The position numbers and the translations under genes were made by a program. A model generated the notes under the pieces. That model saw only the letters and a program-made list of their open reading frames with translations. It ran no database searches and was not told where the DNA came from. Of a stretch of DNA of 64,000 bases, positions 8,260-16,736 are shown piece by piece (the stretch's first letter is position 1; the number at the start of each line of letters is the position of its first letter). The DNA is from Neorhizobium sp. SHOUNA12A (lineage in GTDB: Bacteria > Pseudomonadota > Alphaproteobacteria > Rhizobiales > Rhizobiaceae): the NCBI RefSeq assembly GCF_023006505.1, contig NZ_JALBGV010000007.1:62001-126000 (forward strand), given 5' to 3'.

Positions 8260-9270
8260 ATGGCGAGTTTCATCATACGCCGCCTGATCGCGCTGATACC
8301 CGTCATGTGCATCGTGCTGGTGATTGTCTTTTCACTGGTCCGGTTGATACCCGGCGATCCGGCCGTGACGCTGCTCGGTCCGGGTGCGACGAAGGAGCAG
8401 ATCGACGCGCTGCGTGCCCAACTCGATCTCGATCAGCCTGTGGTCCTGCAATTTGCCAACTACGTATTTGGTCTGTTGAAGGGTGATCTCGGTTTCTCCC
8501 TGAAGTCAGGCCTACCCGTGACAGGCGAAATCCTGACGCGCCTGCCGGCGACGATCGAGCTTTCGGTTCTGGCCGTCATCGTCGCCATCATCCTTGGCAT
8601 CCCGATCGGGGTGCTGTCGGCCGTCCGGCCCAACTCCATCTTCGACCACGTTACCCGGGTCGTCTCGCTGGTCGGGGTGTCGATGCCTGCCTTCCTGCTG
8701 GCGCTTATCCTGCAGCTGATCTTTGCGACCTATCTCGGCTGGCTGCCGGTATCGGGACGGATGAGTTCTTTTTTGACGGTAGAAACCGTGACCGGTTTTG
8801 CCGTTCTCGACGGCATCATTACCGGTAATTTCGCGGCGGCATGGAGTGCGGTCCAACATCTCATTCTGCCGACTGCGGTGCTCGCCTCGTTTCTCGCCGC
8901 CACGCTCGGCCGCTTCGTGCGCAATACCATGCTCGACGTGATGGGTGAGGACTTCATCCGCACCGCCAGGGCGAAGGGGTTGCGGCGTTCGAATGTCGTG
9001 CTGAACCACGGCCTGCGCAATTCACTGCTGCCGGCGATCACAGTCATTGGCCTGAAATTTGCGGAAATGCTCGGCGGTGCGATCCTGACGGAGACGATCT
9101 TCGCCTGGCCCGGCATCGGCCGCTACATGTTCGAAGCGATCAAGAACCGTGACTATCCGGTCATTCAGGGCACGACGCTGGTCTTCGCCCTGATGTTCGT
9201 CCTCACATCGATCATCGTGGACCTGCTCTATGGAGTCCTCGATCCGCGCATTCGCCGGAAGATGGGGTGA
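8260..9270 (+). CDS. Peptide-type ABC transporter permease (DppB-like)
   Basis: Inner-membrane subunit, 336 residues, of the importer served by the binding protein upstream. The N-terminus ASFIIRRLIALIPVMCIVLVIVFSL is the first membrane helix, followed by the family motif RLIPGDPA; the EAA loop that docks an ATPase is GEDFIRTARAKGLRRSNVV (about residues 228-246). About six membrane helices are expected. The ATG at 8260 has TTGGAGAG upstream; longer in-frame readings run through the hairpin region and are unlikely. The end overlaps or abuts the next permease, showing translational coupling. Confidence 0.95.
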   Translation: MASFIIRRLIALIPVMCIVLVIVFSLVRLIPGDPAVTLLGPGATKEQIDALRAQLDLDQPVVLQFANYVFGLLKGDLGFSLKSGLPVTGEILTRLPATIELSVLAVIVAIILGIPIGVLSAVRPNSIFDHVTRVVSLVGVSMPAFLLALILQLIFATYLGWLPVSGRMSSFLTVETVTGFAVLDGIITGNFAAAWSAVQHLILPTAVLASFLAATLGRFVRNTMLDVMGEDFIRTARAKGLRRSNVVLNHGLRNSLLPAITVIGLKFAEMLGGAILTETIFAWPGIGRYMFEAIKNRDYPVIQGTTLVFALMFVLTSIIVDLLYGVLDPRIRRKMG

Positions 9271-9272
9271 TC

Positions 9273-10112
9273 ATGCTTGAACTGCTGATCTTCTTGCGAC
9301 GCAATAAGCTGGCGGTGGTCGGCCTCGTCATCTTAGTCGCCCTCGTAGGCCTGATCACCATCGGTCCACTGGTCTCGCCCTATACGCCGACCAAGCTCGA
9401 TATCCTCCACAAGCTGGACGCGCCGACACTTGCTCACTGGCTTGGTACCGACGCCTTCGGCCGCGATGTAATGACCCGCATCATGTATGGTGGCCGAGCG
9501 ACGCTGGCCATCGGCGTCGGCGTGGTCGCCATCGCCTTCGTGATCGGCGTTTTCTTCGGGATGCTGGCAGGCTTCGTGGGAGGTTGGCCCGACAGCATCA
9601 TCATGCGTATCGTCGACGCCATTCTGGCCTTCCCGGCGCTGGTCCTGGCGATTGCGCTTGCTGCGGCTTTCGGACCGAGCCTCCAGAATGCCATGCTTGC
9701 TGTTGCCATCACGCTGGCGCCTCAGTTCGCGCGGGTCGCGCGCAGCCAGGCGCTGAGCATTTCCGTCAAACCCTATGTGGAGGCCGCAGTTTCACTTGGT
9801 CTGCCGACCCATCGAATCCTGCTGCGCTACATCTTCGTCAACGGGCTAGGGCCTTTGCTGGTGCAATCGACGCTGGCGCTCGGCAGTGCCATCCTGCAAA
9901 CCGCCAGCCTCGGCTTTCTGGGTCTCGGTGCCCAGCCTCCGCTGGCCGAATGGGGTGCTGACGTTTCCGCCAACCTGCAATTTGTCCGCAGCGCCGCTTG
10001 GGTGGCGCTCGCTCCCGGCATGGCGATCCTGTTGGCCGTTCTGTCGTTCAACCTGATCGGCGATAGCCTGGCGGATTGGTTCAATCCGCGTCGCCGCAAC
10101 GAACTCGATTGA
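9273..10112 (+). CDS. Peptide-type ABC transporter permease (DppC-like)
   Basis: Second inner-membrane subunit, 279 residues, pairing with the DppB-like protein. It has the DppC-type N-terminus (short cytoplasmic stretch, helix KLAVVGLVILVALVGLITI), the HWLGTDAFGRDVMTRIMYGGR motif and the EAA loop KPYVEAAVSLGLPTHRILLRY near residues 169-189. ATG at 9273 is used; a GTG at 9267 that overlaps the previous stop by 4 nt (GTGA) is also possible. No gene for the cognate ATPases (DppD/DppF type) follows, contrary to the usual operon layout. Confidence 0.95.
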   Translation: MLELLIFLRRNKLAVVGLVILVALVGLITIGPLVSPYTPTKLDILHKLDAPTLAHWLGTDAFGRDVMTRIMYGGRATLAIGVGVVAIAFVIGVFFGMLAGFVGGWPDSIIMRIVDAILAFPALVLAIALAAAFGPSLQNAMLAVAITLAPQFARVARSQALSISVKPYVEAAVSLGLPTHRILLRYIFVNGLGPLLVQSTLALGSAILQTASLGFLGLGAQPPLAEWGADVSANLQFVRSAAWVALAPGMAILLAVLSFNLIGDSLADWFNPRRRNELD

Positions 10113-10120
10113 GGTTGCCC

Positions 10121-11506
10121 GTGAGCACGCTTACCATCAGTCTGGAAAAAGTGGATTTCCTGCCGCCGACGCGGGTCACCGACGATACCAGCGTGCTGAC
10201 GCTGAAGAACCTCGTTTTCGAACCGCTGCTGAAATGGGACGACGGTTTCGTGCGGCCGGCGCTGTTCGACCGCTGGACCCACTCGGCTGACGGCCGCGAA
10301 TGGCGTTTCCATATCCGCGAAGGCGCGATCTTCCATGACGGCAAGCCCTGCGTGGCGGAAGACATCATCGGCTTCCTCGATGGCATCCTGGAAGCCGTCG
10401 ATACGTTCGGCATGAAATGGTCCTATGCGCGCTACCTCAAGGATGCGCGCATCACGGCGGAAGGCCCGGATGTCGTACGTGTCGAAAATCCCGATCCTAT
10501 CGCCGATATCCTCGACATCTTTTCCGAATTCTACATCTGCCGTTTCGATGCCGACGGTCGGCCTATCCTCGGTACGGGGCGTTATCGGGTGGTGGAATTC
10601 GAACAGTCGAAGCGCGTCATGCTGGAGCGGGTGAACGGCGAAGCTGGACCGCAGCGCATCGTGGCGCTGGCGGAAAAACATGCGGAAGCGCGTTATGCTC
10701 AGCTCAGGGACGGCAGCATCGATGCAGCACTCAATCTGGAACGGGTGGAAGGCCGCCTCGTGTTCGACACTGCCTTTGACTGGGGCAGGGCGATCAATAC
10801 GCTGTCGGTCATGTATTATCTGAATTGCAGCCAGGGCGTCTTCCGCTCGGCTCAAGCGCGACTTGCTGTCAACCATGCAGTGAATACCGCAGCGATTACC
10901 AAAGAGATTTTCCACGGTCTTGCCGTGCCGTCCTCGACCATCGTCAGCCCTTTCCATCTCGGTGCCGGCAAGGCGAACCTCTCTCCCATCGGCCATGACC
11001 CGGAAAAGGCGAAACGGCTGCTCGACGGCGTCGATGCGGGCGGACCGATCCGGCTGCGCACGCCGACCTTCATGCCCGAACGCTCGCCGGAAGTGAGCCG
11101 CTTCGTGGCGGCTTCACTGGAGGCGGTGGGGCTCGAGGTCAAGGTCGAGACGGAGCTCGACCGGCCGGAATATGCGCGCCAGATCGGCCGCAAGGAAATG
11201 GGCGACATGGCGATCTTCGATTCCTCGCCGCACAGCACCTACCGTATCCTGAACGACAAGATTTCAGCCAAGACCAGAGCCGTGTGGTGGCAGGGTTACG
11301 ACGACTCGGAGACCGAGGCGCTGATCGCAGCGGCCAACCACGCAGTCGATGACGCCGACCGGGAACTGGCCTATGCGCGCTGCCTGACCAGGCTTCATCA
11401 GAACCCGCCCTGGCTTTATCTCGTTCATCCCATCGATGTCTTTGCGGCGCGTAAAGGCATCGGCGGACTATCGATCGATCATAAGGGCACGCTCAACATT
11501 CGCTGA
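10121..11506 (+). CDS. SBP_bac_5-like protein without signal peptide
   Basis: 461 residues with the fold signature of peptide-type binding proteins (LVFEPLLKWDDGFVRPALFDRW, WRFHIREGAIFHDGKP, a segment corresponding to the P-V-GTG motif in GTGRYRVVEF). The GTG at 10121, 8 nt after the permease stop, begins directly at the domain (MSTLTISLEKVDF), and no hydrophobic export signal occurs in frame upstream. It is about 60 residues shorter than the exported binding protein of the same operon. It may bind a related ligand in the cytoplasm or periplasm by an unknown route, or be a decayed duplicate; intact codons over its whole length argue against simple decay. Confidence 0.85.
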   Translation: MSTLTISLEKVDFLPPTRVTDDTSVLTLKNLVFEPLLKWDDGFVRPALFDRWTHSADGREWRFHIREGAIFHDGKPCVAEDIIGFLDGILEAVDTFGMKWSYARYLKDARITAEGPDVVRVENPDPIADILDIFSEFYICRFDADGRPILGTGRYRVVEFEQSKRVMLERVNGEAGPQRIVALAEKHAEARYAQLRDGSIDAALNLERVEGRLVFDTAFDWGRAINTLSVMYYLNCSQGVFRSAQARLAVNHAVNTAAITKEIFHGLAVPSSTIVSPFHLGAGKANLSPIGHDPEKAKRLLDGVDAGGPIRLRTPTFMPERSPEVSRFVAASLEAVGLEVKVETELDRPEYARQIGRKEMGDMAIFDSSPHSTYRILNDKISAKTRAVWWQGYDDSETEALIAAANHAVDDADRELAYARCLTRLHQNPPWLYLVHPIDVFAARKGIGGLSIDHKGTLNIR

Positions 11507-11538
11507 GCCCCAACATTCGCCGATCCAAGGATAAGACG

Positions 11539-11919
11539 ATGGAAAAAGACTATTCGATCACCTTCTTCTACTACGAAGACATCCACGCCGTCGCTTCCTT
11601 CTACGAGAAGGTGCTCGGCTTCGAACTGGTGCTGGACCAGGGCCTGGCGCGCATCTATCGCATCGCCGGCAAGTGCTATTTCGGCATTGTCGACGGCAAC
11701 CGCGGCCACCTGAAATATCAGGAAAAGAGCGCGGTCCTGCTGACCATCGTCGCGCAGGATGTCGAAGGCTGGCACAAGCGCATGAAGGAAGCCGGGGTGA
11801 AAGGCTTGTCTGAGATGCTGCGCGGCACCTATTGCGAACACTTCTTCTTCGAGGACCCGGCCGGCTACGCAATCGAAATCCAGCGTTTCCATAACCCGGA
11901 TGTCGCAAAACTGTTCTGA
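11539..11919 (+). CDS. VOC/glyoxalase-fold protein
   Basis: Small 126-residue protein of the vicinal-oxygen-chelate superfamily (glyoxalase, dioxygenase, antibiotic-resistance type). The start SITFFYYEDIHAVASFYEKVLGFELVLDQG is the first beta-alpha-beta-beta unit; the second ends in HFFFEDPAGYAIEIQRF, where the final Glu of AIEIQ is the usual metal ligand. One such domain per chain implies a dimer. It lies inside the peptide ABC operon, between the leaderless binding-protein-like gene and the NTPase-FGE fusion, so it probably acts on the imported compound (inference); the reaction is unknown. Confidence 0.87.
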   Translation: MEKDYSITFFYYEDIHAVASFYEKVLGFELVLDQGLARIYRIAGKCYFGIVDGNRGHLKYQEKSAVLLTIVAQDVEGWHKRMKEAGVKGLSEMLRGTYCEHFFFEDPAGYAIEIQRFHNPDVAKLF

Positions 11920-11932
11920 TGGGGGCCGATCA

Positions 11933-14032
11933 ATGACCGTACCGACCGTGATGCGTGATGCACTGTTCTCGAAGGCTCGCGAATTCGGACAGGCACCGTT
12001 GCTGCCGCTGCCGGATGGTTCTGTGGCCGATCTGCAGACCGGCTATATCCCGCTGCTCGTCAATTTCAGCTTCGAGGACAAGGCCGCCAAAGGCCTGCGC
12101 AAGCTGAAGGAGCAGGCGGAGCCGGAGCCGGTCGTTTATTTTTCGGCATTGGAAATGGCCCGCGACCATCCCGCGCTGCTGCTGGCGGGCGAAACGGGCA
12201 GCGGCAAGACGAGCTTCGCGCGCCATCTCGCCTTCCGGCTCGCGGGCGAGGGGCCTGTGGCGGCACCTCTGTCGCGTAACGATCTCGGTGCCGTGCATGA
12301 TGAAAGCTGGGGGCTGGAAGACGTCCTGCCGCTTTATGTGTCGGTGACAGCCGGCAAAACGTTCACGGAATTGATGGAAGCGGCGTTGCCGGAGAACGAG
12401 GCCCTCCTGTCTGCCGAGGCATGGGCGAATTCGGATGCGACCTTGCTGGTTATGCTCGATGGTATCGACGCCGCGGGTGCCGACGGCCTTGCACTTCTGA
12501 GCGAAGCTCTGCTCTTTCAGGCGCTCCATCCACGCATTCGCCTGCTGGCACTCGGCGAGATTTCCGTCGTCAAGGGGTGGGCGCTTCCATCGGGCTTCGT
12601 GCGTTATGACCTCCTGCCGCTGCTGAAGGTCCAGCGCCGTGATGCAGCCAGGCTCGCCGGGCTTGATCTCGATGCGACAGGCATAGCGCTGGGAGATGCC
12701 GCGGCCAATCCGGCTCAGTTCGCCATGGCGATCAATGGCGAGAATGCCGGCGAGACTGCCGAAGCGATTACTGATGATTGGCTTATAAAAGTATGCGGCG
12801 ATGTCGGGACGGCGGCGTTCCTCTCCGGGCTGGCGTTCGACGCGCTGACCGGGAAGCTCGATGATCCCACGGTTCTGCCGGTCACGCGTGTGCGCCAGCT
12901 GCTTGCTGCACGCCATCTCGCCTCGCGCTCTGCAGAAGAAGCCGTCCAGCCTTTCCGTCAACGCCCCGATCTCTGGACGCCGGTGCTCAGGAGTCTTGCT
13001 CTGCGACTATCCGGCTCGGAAAAGGCAAGCGCATTGATCGAAGCTCTCATCGAGGGTAACGGCGATGAGGTACGGCGCGGTGCGCTCCTTGCGGCCGATC
13101 TGCTGACGGAACCTGGCTCGCTGCGGGATCTCGTCGCAAATCACCTTCTGGCAATTGTCCGGGATGGCGCATTGTCCCCGCCGGAGCGCGAAAAGGCGGG
13201 CCGCAAACTGTCGGTCTGGGGTGATCCGCGCGATCTCGATGCGCTGGCGGATGTGCCGGGCGGTACCTTCACCTTCGGTTCCAACACTCATCCCAATTCT
13301 GCGCCGCCGCATCAGGTGTCTGTCGATGCTTTCCGTATAGGTCTCTATCCTGTGACGAACGGTGCCTATGGCGCTTTCGTCGAGGAAACCGGACGGTTGT
13401 GGCGCAGCCCGGACGGCTTTGCCGCGGATCGCCGCAATGCGCCGGCCGCTGACCTGACGTGGCGGGATGCGCGAGCCTATTGCGACTGGCTGACGGCGCG
13501 CTGGCGTGCCGGAGGCCGGATCGGGGCAGACGAGACCGTTCGTCTGCCGACGGAACCGGAATGGGAGCGCGCTGCGCGGGGCGATCAGCCGGATGTGGGC
13601 GACGAAATCATCGTTTATCCCTGGGGCAATACATGGGTCGACGATGCCGCAAATTCCGAGGAAGCGGGTTTCAACAATACCTGCACGGTCGGCCTCTTTC
13701 CCAAGGGGCGTTCCCCCTACGGGTGCTACGACATGGCCGGTCAGGTCTGGGAATGGGGCACAACGCTCTGGGGTGAGGATATGGGGACGCCGAGTTTCAA
13801 ATATCCTTATGCGGACGATGGTCGCGAGGCGACGGACGCCGCACCGTCCGTCCGCAGAGTGTTGCGCGGCGGCTGTTTCTCCAGCGGCAAGCTAAAGGCC
13901 TGCTGTACCTATCGCGGTAGCCTTGAGCCCGACGGTTTCTGGCGCGGGAACGGTTTCCGGATCGTCGTTGCCAAGGTGACGCGTCATGATGCAACGGTCG
14001 ATCCTGGCTTTTCCGAACCCCTCTTGGGGTAG
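11933..14032 (+). CDS. P-loop NTPase (NACHT-like) fused to FGE-sulfatase (SUMF1) domain
   Basis: 699-residue fusion. The N-terminal NTPase has Walker A GETGSGKTS (86-94) and Walker B LLVMLDGID (171-179), the DGID form recalling NACHT/STAND proteins. A helical region (about 260-430) follows, then a formylglycine-generating-enzyme-like C-type-lectin fold from about 441 (GGTFTFGS) to 692 (GFRIVVAK), with RLPTEPEWERAAR, YPWGN and DMAGQVWEWG. In true FGE two Cys lie five apart before the YR motif. Here they are placed differently: RGGC, then CC directly before TYR, so oxidase activity is doubtful. The ATG at 11933 follows the VOC gene by 13 nt. It is the last gene of the peptide ABC operon. Its partner or target is unknown. 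Confidence 0.85.
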   Translation: MTVPTVMRDALFSKAREFGQAPLLPLPDGSVADLQTGYIPLLVNFSFEDKAAKGLRKLKEQAEPEPVVYFSALEMARDHPALLLAGETGSGKTSFARHLAFRLAGEGPVAAPLSRNDLGAVHDESWGLEDVLPLYVSVTAGKTFTELMEAALPENEALLSAEAWANSDATLLVMLDGIDAAGADGLALLSEALLFQALHPRIRLLALGEISVVKGWALPSGFVRYDLLPLLKVQRRDAARLAGLDLDATGIALGDAAANPAQFAMAINGENAGETAEAITDDWLIKVCGDVGTAAFLSGLAFDALTGKLDDPTVLPVTRVRQLLAARHLASRSAEEAVQPFRQRPDLWTPVLRSLALRLSGSEKASALIEALIEGNGDEVRRGALLAADLLTEPGSLRDLVANHLLAIVRDGALSPPEREKAGRKLSVWGDPRDLDALADVPGGTFTFGSNTHPNSAPPHQVSVDAFRIGLYPVTNGAYGAFVEETGRLWRSPDGFAADRRNAPAADLTWRDARAYCDWLTARWRAGGRIGADETVRLPTEPEWERAARGDQPDVGDEIIVYPWGNTWVDDAANSEEAGFNNTCTVGLFPKGRSPYGCYDMAGQVWEWGTTLWGEDMGTPSFKYPYADDGREATDAAPSVRRVLRGGCFSSGKLKACCTYRGSLEPDGFWRGNGFRIVVAKVTRHDATVDPGFSEPLLG

Positions 14033-14050
14033 CAGTTGCGTATTGGAGAT

Positions 14051-14070
14051 AGGCCGGCATGAGCCGGCCT
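14051..14070. terminator. Hairpin between convergent genes
   Basis: AGGCCGGC-ATGA-GCCGGCCT, a perfect 8-bp GC-rich stem (14051-14058 with 14063-14070), with outer ATTGG/CCAAT flanks that can extend pairing. It lies between the stops of the convergent NTPase-FGE (14032) and permease (14079) genes, so it can serve both strands. Confidence 0.6.
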
Positions 14071-14078
14071 CCAATGCA

Positions 14079-14855
14079 TCATGCCGGCCGCTCTTCCGCC
14101 GCGTTTGGCCGCCATTTGATGAGCTTGCTCTCGATCACGTCGAGGATCCTGTCGATGATCAGGACGAAGATCGCCAGGATGATGATGCCGGCGAACACGC
14201 CGACAGCGTCGAAGTTGCCTTCCGCCTGGGCAATGAGGTAGCCAAGTCCTGCGGATGCGCCAAGATACTCCCCGATGATCGCACCGACGACTGCAAAGCC
14301 CACCGATGTGCGCAGCGACGATAGGATCCAGCTGGCAGCTGCAGGGAAGTAGACATGGCGCAGGAGATCCGAGCGTTTGGCACCCAGGATTTTCGCATTG
14401 GCAAGAACGACAGGATTGACTTCACGTACGCCCTGCATCGCATTGAAGAAGGTGATGAAGAAGACCAGTGTGACGGCGAGTGCCACCTTGGACCAGAGAC
14501 CAAGGCCCAGCCAGAGAACAAAGATCGGTGCGAGAACGACGCGGGGAATGGCGTTCAGACCCTTGATGAACGGATCGAGAATCCGGGCGGTGCTACGGCT
14601 GAGACCGAGCCAGACGCCGGCGGCGACACCGAGACCCGTGCCGATGATGTAGCCGAGCACCGTTTCCGTCAGCGTAATGGAAACGTGCTTGTAGAAACCC
14701 GGATTGATAACCCAGCCGATGATCTGGTTGAAGATATCAAGGGGCGCCGGGAAAAAGAAGACGTCGATGACACCGAAGGTGACGCCAAGCTGCCAGCCGC
14801 CAAGAATAAAGACCAGCAGACACAGCTGGATGATGCGTTCAGTCACGACGTTCAT
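14079..14855 (-). CDS. Taurine/nitrate-type ABC transporter permease
   Basis: Inner-membrane channel, 258 residues (SsuC/TauC/ThiX-type, BPD_transp_1 fold). Hydrophobic helices alternate with the EAA loop EVNPVVLANAKILGAKRSDLL followed by the IGEYLGASAGLGYLI segment typical of this group. The ATG at 14855 begins MNVVTERIIQLC, the natural start of the first helix, and lies inside the last codons of the ATPase gene (17-nt overlap), showing tight coupling. It forms one transporter with the two following minus-strand genes. Confidence 0.93.
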   Translation of the reverse strand: MNVVTERIIQLCLLVFILGGWQLGVTFGVIDVFFFPAPLDIFNQIIGWVINPGFYKHVSITLTETVLGYIIGTGLGVAAGVWLGLSRSTARILDPFIKGLNAIPRVVLAPIFVLWLGLGLWSKVALAVTLVFFITFFNAMQGVREVNPVVLANAKILGAKRSDLLRHVYFPAAASWILSSLRTSVGFAVVGAIIGEYLGASAGLGYLIAQAEGNFDAVGVFAGIIILAIFVLIIDRILDVIESKLIKWRPNAAEERPA

Positions 14856-15669
14856 AGCTTTTCTCCACTTCGCCGCGCAAACTTGCCCAGATGTTGCGGT
14901 ACAGATCCATAAAGCGCGGATCGAGTTTGATTTCCGCGACGTCGCGGGGGCGCTCGAGTTCCACCGGAAAACTCTCGATGACCCGTGAACGGGGACCGGC
15001 CGCGAGAATCGCAACCCGATCGCCAAGGGCGATAGCTTCCTCGAGGTCATGCGTGATCATCACCACGGCCCTTCGTTCCTCTTGCCACAGGCGTAGCAGT
15101 TCGTTTTGCATGAGGTGCCGCGTGTGAATATCCAGGGCCGAAAAAGGCTCGTCCATCAGGATGACCTTTGGGCCGGCAATCAGGGCCTGCGCCATCTGAA
15201 CGCGTTTGCGCTGGCCACCGGACAGTTGATGGGGATAGCGATCCTCAAAGCCTTTGAGTCCGACTTTCGCAAGCCAGTTCATTGAACGCTCACGCCGCTC
15301 CGGGCGTGATACACCCTTGAAGAGCAGTCCCAGCTCGACATTCTCGATCGATGTCTTCCAGGGCAGCAGTGCGTCCTGCTGGAAGAGGTATCCGATGTCG
15401 TTCTGGACGCCCTTAACGGCAGTGCCGTCAATGGTCACCGTGCCGCTGGCGGGTTTTAAAAGACCGGCAATGGCGTTCAGAACGGTACTTTTGCCACAGC
15501 CTGTTGGGCCGACAATGGCGAGAAACTCGCCATCGGCAACAGTCAGGTTTACGTCCTGCACGGCGACATAGGAGCCGAATGACATCGTTACGGCGTCAAT
15601 CGCTACCATTCGATGTTTAGTTTGCTCGCCTATCGGGACGGACATGGGTTTTACGACAGCCAATGCCAT
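14839..15669 (-). CDS. Taurine/nitrate-type ABC transporter ATP-binding protein
   Basis: 276-residue ATPase of the SsuB/TauB/NrtD group. Walker A is GPTGCGKST (about residues 58-66), the signature LSGGQRKRVQMAQAL, and Walker B VILMDEPFSALD; ITHDLEEAIALGDR is the H-loop region typical of this group. The ATG at 15669 has a clean GGAGG 6-10 nt upstream, so the longer in-frame reading is rejected. Gene order is binding protein, ATPase, permease. The substrate could be a sulfonate, nitrile, pyrimidine or aromatic acid; the adjoining PrpF-like gene favours a carboxylate (inference). Confidence 0.93.
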   Translation of the reverse strand: MALAVVKPMSVPIGEQTKHRMVAIDAVTMSFGSYVAVQDVNLTVADGEFLAIVGPTGCGKSTVLNAIAGLLKPASGTVTIDGTAVKGVQNDIGYLFQQDALLPWKTSIENVELGLLFKGVSRPERRERSMNWLAKVGLKGFEDRYPHQLSGGQRKRVQMAQALIAGPKVILMDEPFSALDIHTRHLMQNELLRLWQEERRAVVMITHDLEEAIALGDRVAILAAGPRSRVIESFPVELERPRDVAEIKLDPRFMDLYRNIWASLRGEVEKSYERRD

Positions 15670-15682
15670 GGCCTCCTCCAGG

Positions 15683-16684
15683 TTAGTTGATGTTCTTGTC
15701 CTTGACCTTATCCACGAAAGCGTTCGTGTAGGTTTTGGAAAGCTCGATGGTTGCGGCTGCAACTTTTTCGTTGAAGCTCTTCAGGACGGCGAGCGGTGTC
15801 TGCGTGTCGATCTCGCTGAACTTGCCATCGGTCGAGAAGATCGGCTTGGCTTTTTCGACCGCCTTCACGTAGGTTTCCCTGTCGCCGGAGATGAATTCCT
15901 TCGGCAGTTTTTCGACGATCTCTTCGGCGCTGTGGTTCTTCATCCACTCCAGTGCCTTGACGGTCGCGTTCGTGACCTTCTGGATGGTTTCAGGATTTGC
16001 GTCGATATAGGACTGCGTCGCGTAAAGAACCGAGGTCGGGTAAATTCCACCATAGATCTCTTTGGAACCCTCGTCGCTTCGGGCGTCGATCAGGATCTTG
16101 CCGACCCCCTTGGCTTCGATGAAGGTTGCGGCGGGGTCGTAGTTGACCAGAAGGTCGACCTTGCCCTGTTCAAGCGCCGCAACGGCGGCGGAGCCCGAGC
16201 CGACGCCGATCAGCGATACGTCGTCGGCCGTCAGGTTGTGACGCTGCAGATAATACCGCACGAAAAAGTCCGATGAAGAGCCTGGTGCCGTGATGCCGAT
16301 TTTCGCGCCCTTGATCGTCTCAGGCTTGGTCGGATCGAATTTGGCATTCTTGCCGCCGGCAAGCACCAGACCGGAATTGCGGGCGAGTTGCACGAAACCG
16401 ACGACGGCTTTGTTCTGCGACTGCATCTGGATTGTGTGGTCGTAAAAGCCAACCGCGATATCGGTCGAGCCGGCAACGAGCGCCTGGAGCGTCTTCGAGC
16501 CTCCGGACGCAAAATTCTCGACGGTTACTTCCAGACCCTCTTTTTCGTAAAGACCAAGGCCGGCGGCCACCGGAAAAGGCAGGTTATTGAGATTATAGGA
16601 TCCGACGCTGATACGGACTGGCTCGGCAAGAGCCGAGCCGGCAAAAGCAACGGTCGCTGCGAGTGCGAAAATGAGTTTACGCAT
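15683..16684 (-). CDS. ABC transporter substrate-binding protein, NMT1/TauA-like
   Basis: 333-residue periplasmic receptor. The N-terminal Sec signal is MRKLIFALAATVAFAGSALA with cleavage before EPVRISVG. The mature protein starts with the usual first beta strand and has the ligand-loop segments GLYEKEGLEVTVENFASGG and LVAGSTDIAVGFYDHT, then ITAPGSSSDFFVRYYLQRH, all characteristic of taurine/nitrate/sulfonate-type receptors. It lies 13 nt before the ATPase gene in one operon and 52 nt after the PrpF-like gene, so all four genes may be one transcript under the divergent LysR regulator. Confidence 0.93.
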   Translation of the reverse strand: MRKLIFALAATVAFAGSALAEPVRISVGSYNLNNLPFPVAAGLGLYEKEGLEVTVENFASGGSKTLQALVAGSTDIAVGFYDHTIQMQSQNKAVVGFVQLARNSGLVLAGGKNAKFDPTKPETIKGAKIGITAPGSSSDFFVRYYLQRHNLTADDVSLIGVGSGSAAVAALEQGKVDLLVNYDPAATFIEAKGVGKILIDARSDEGSKEIYGGIYPTSVLYATQSYIDANPETIQKVTNATVKALEWMKNHSAEEIVEKLPKEFISGDRETYVKAVEKAKPIFSTDGKFSEIDTQTPLAVLKSFNEKVAAATIELSKTYTNAFVDKVKDKNIN

Positions 16685-16736
16685 GATGTTCCTCCACTAA
16701 TGGGTCATGTGGCACCCTCCCGGTAGCCACTTCAAG

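Noticed and set aside
10076-10120. TTG start at 10076 for the leaderless binding-protein-like gene
   Set aside because: It would overlap the permease gene by 37 nt with a non-homologous N-terminus; the GTG at 10121 starts at the domain.
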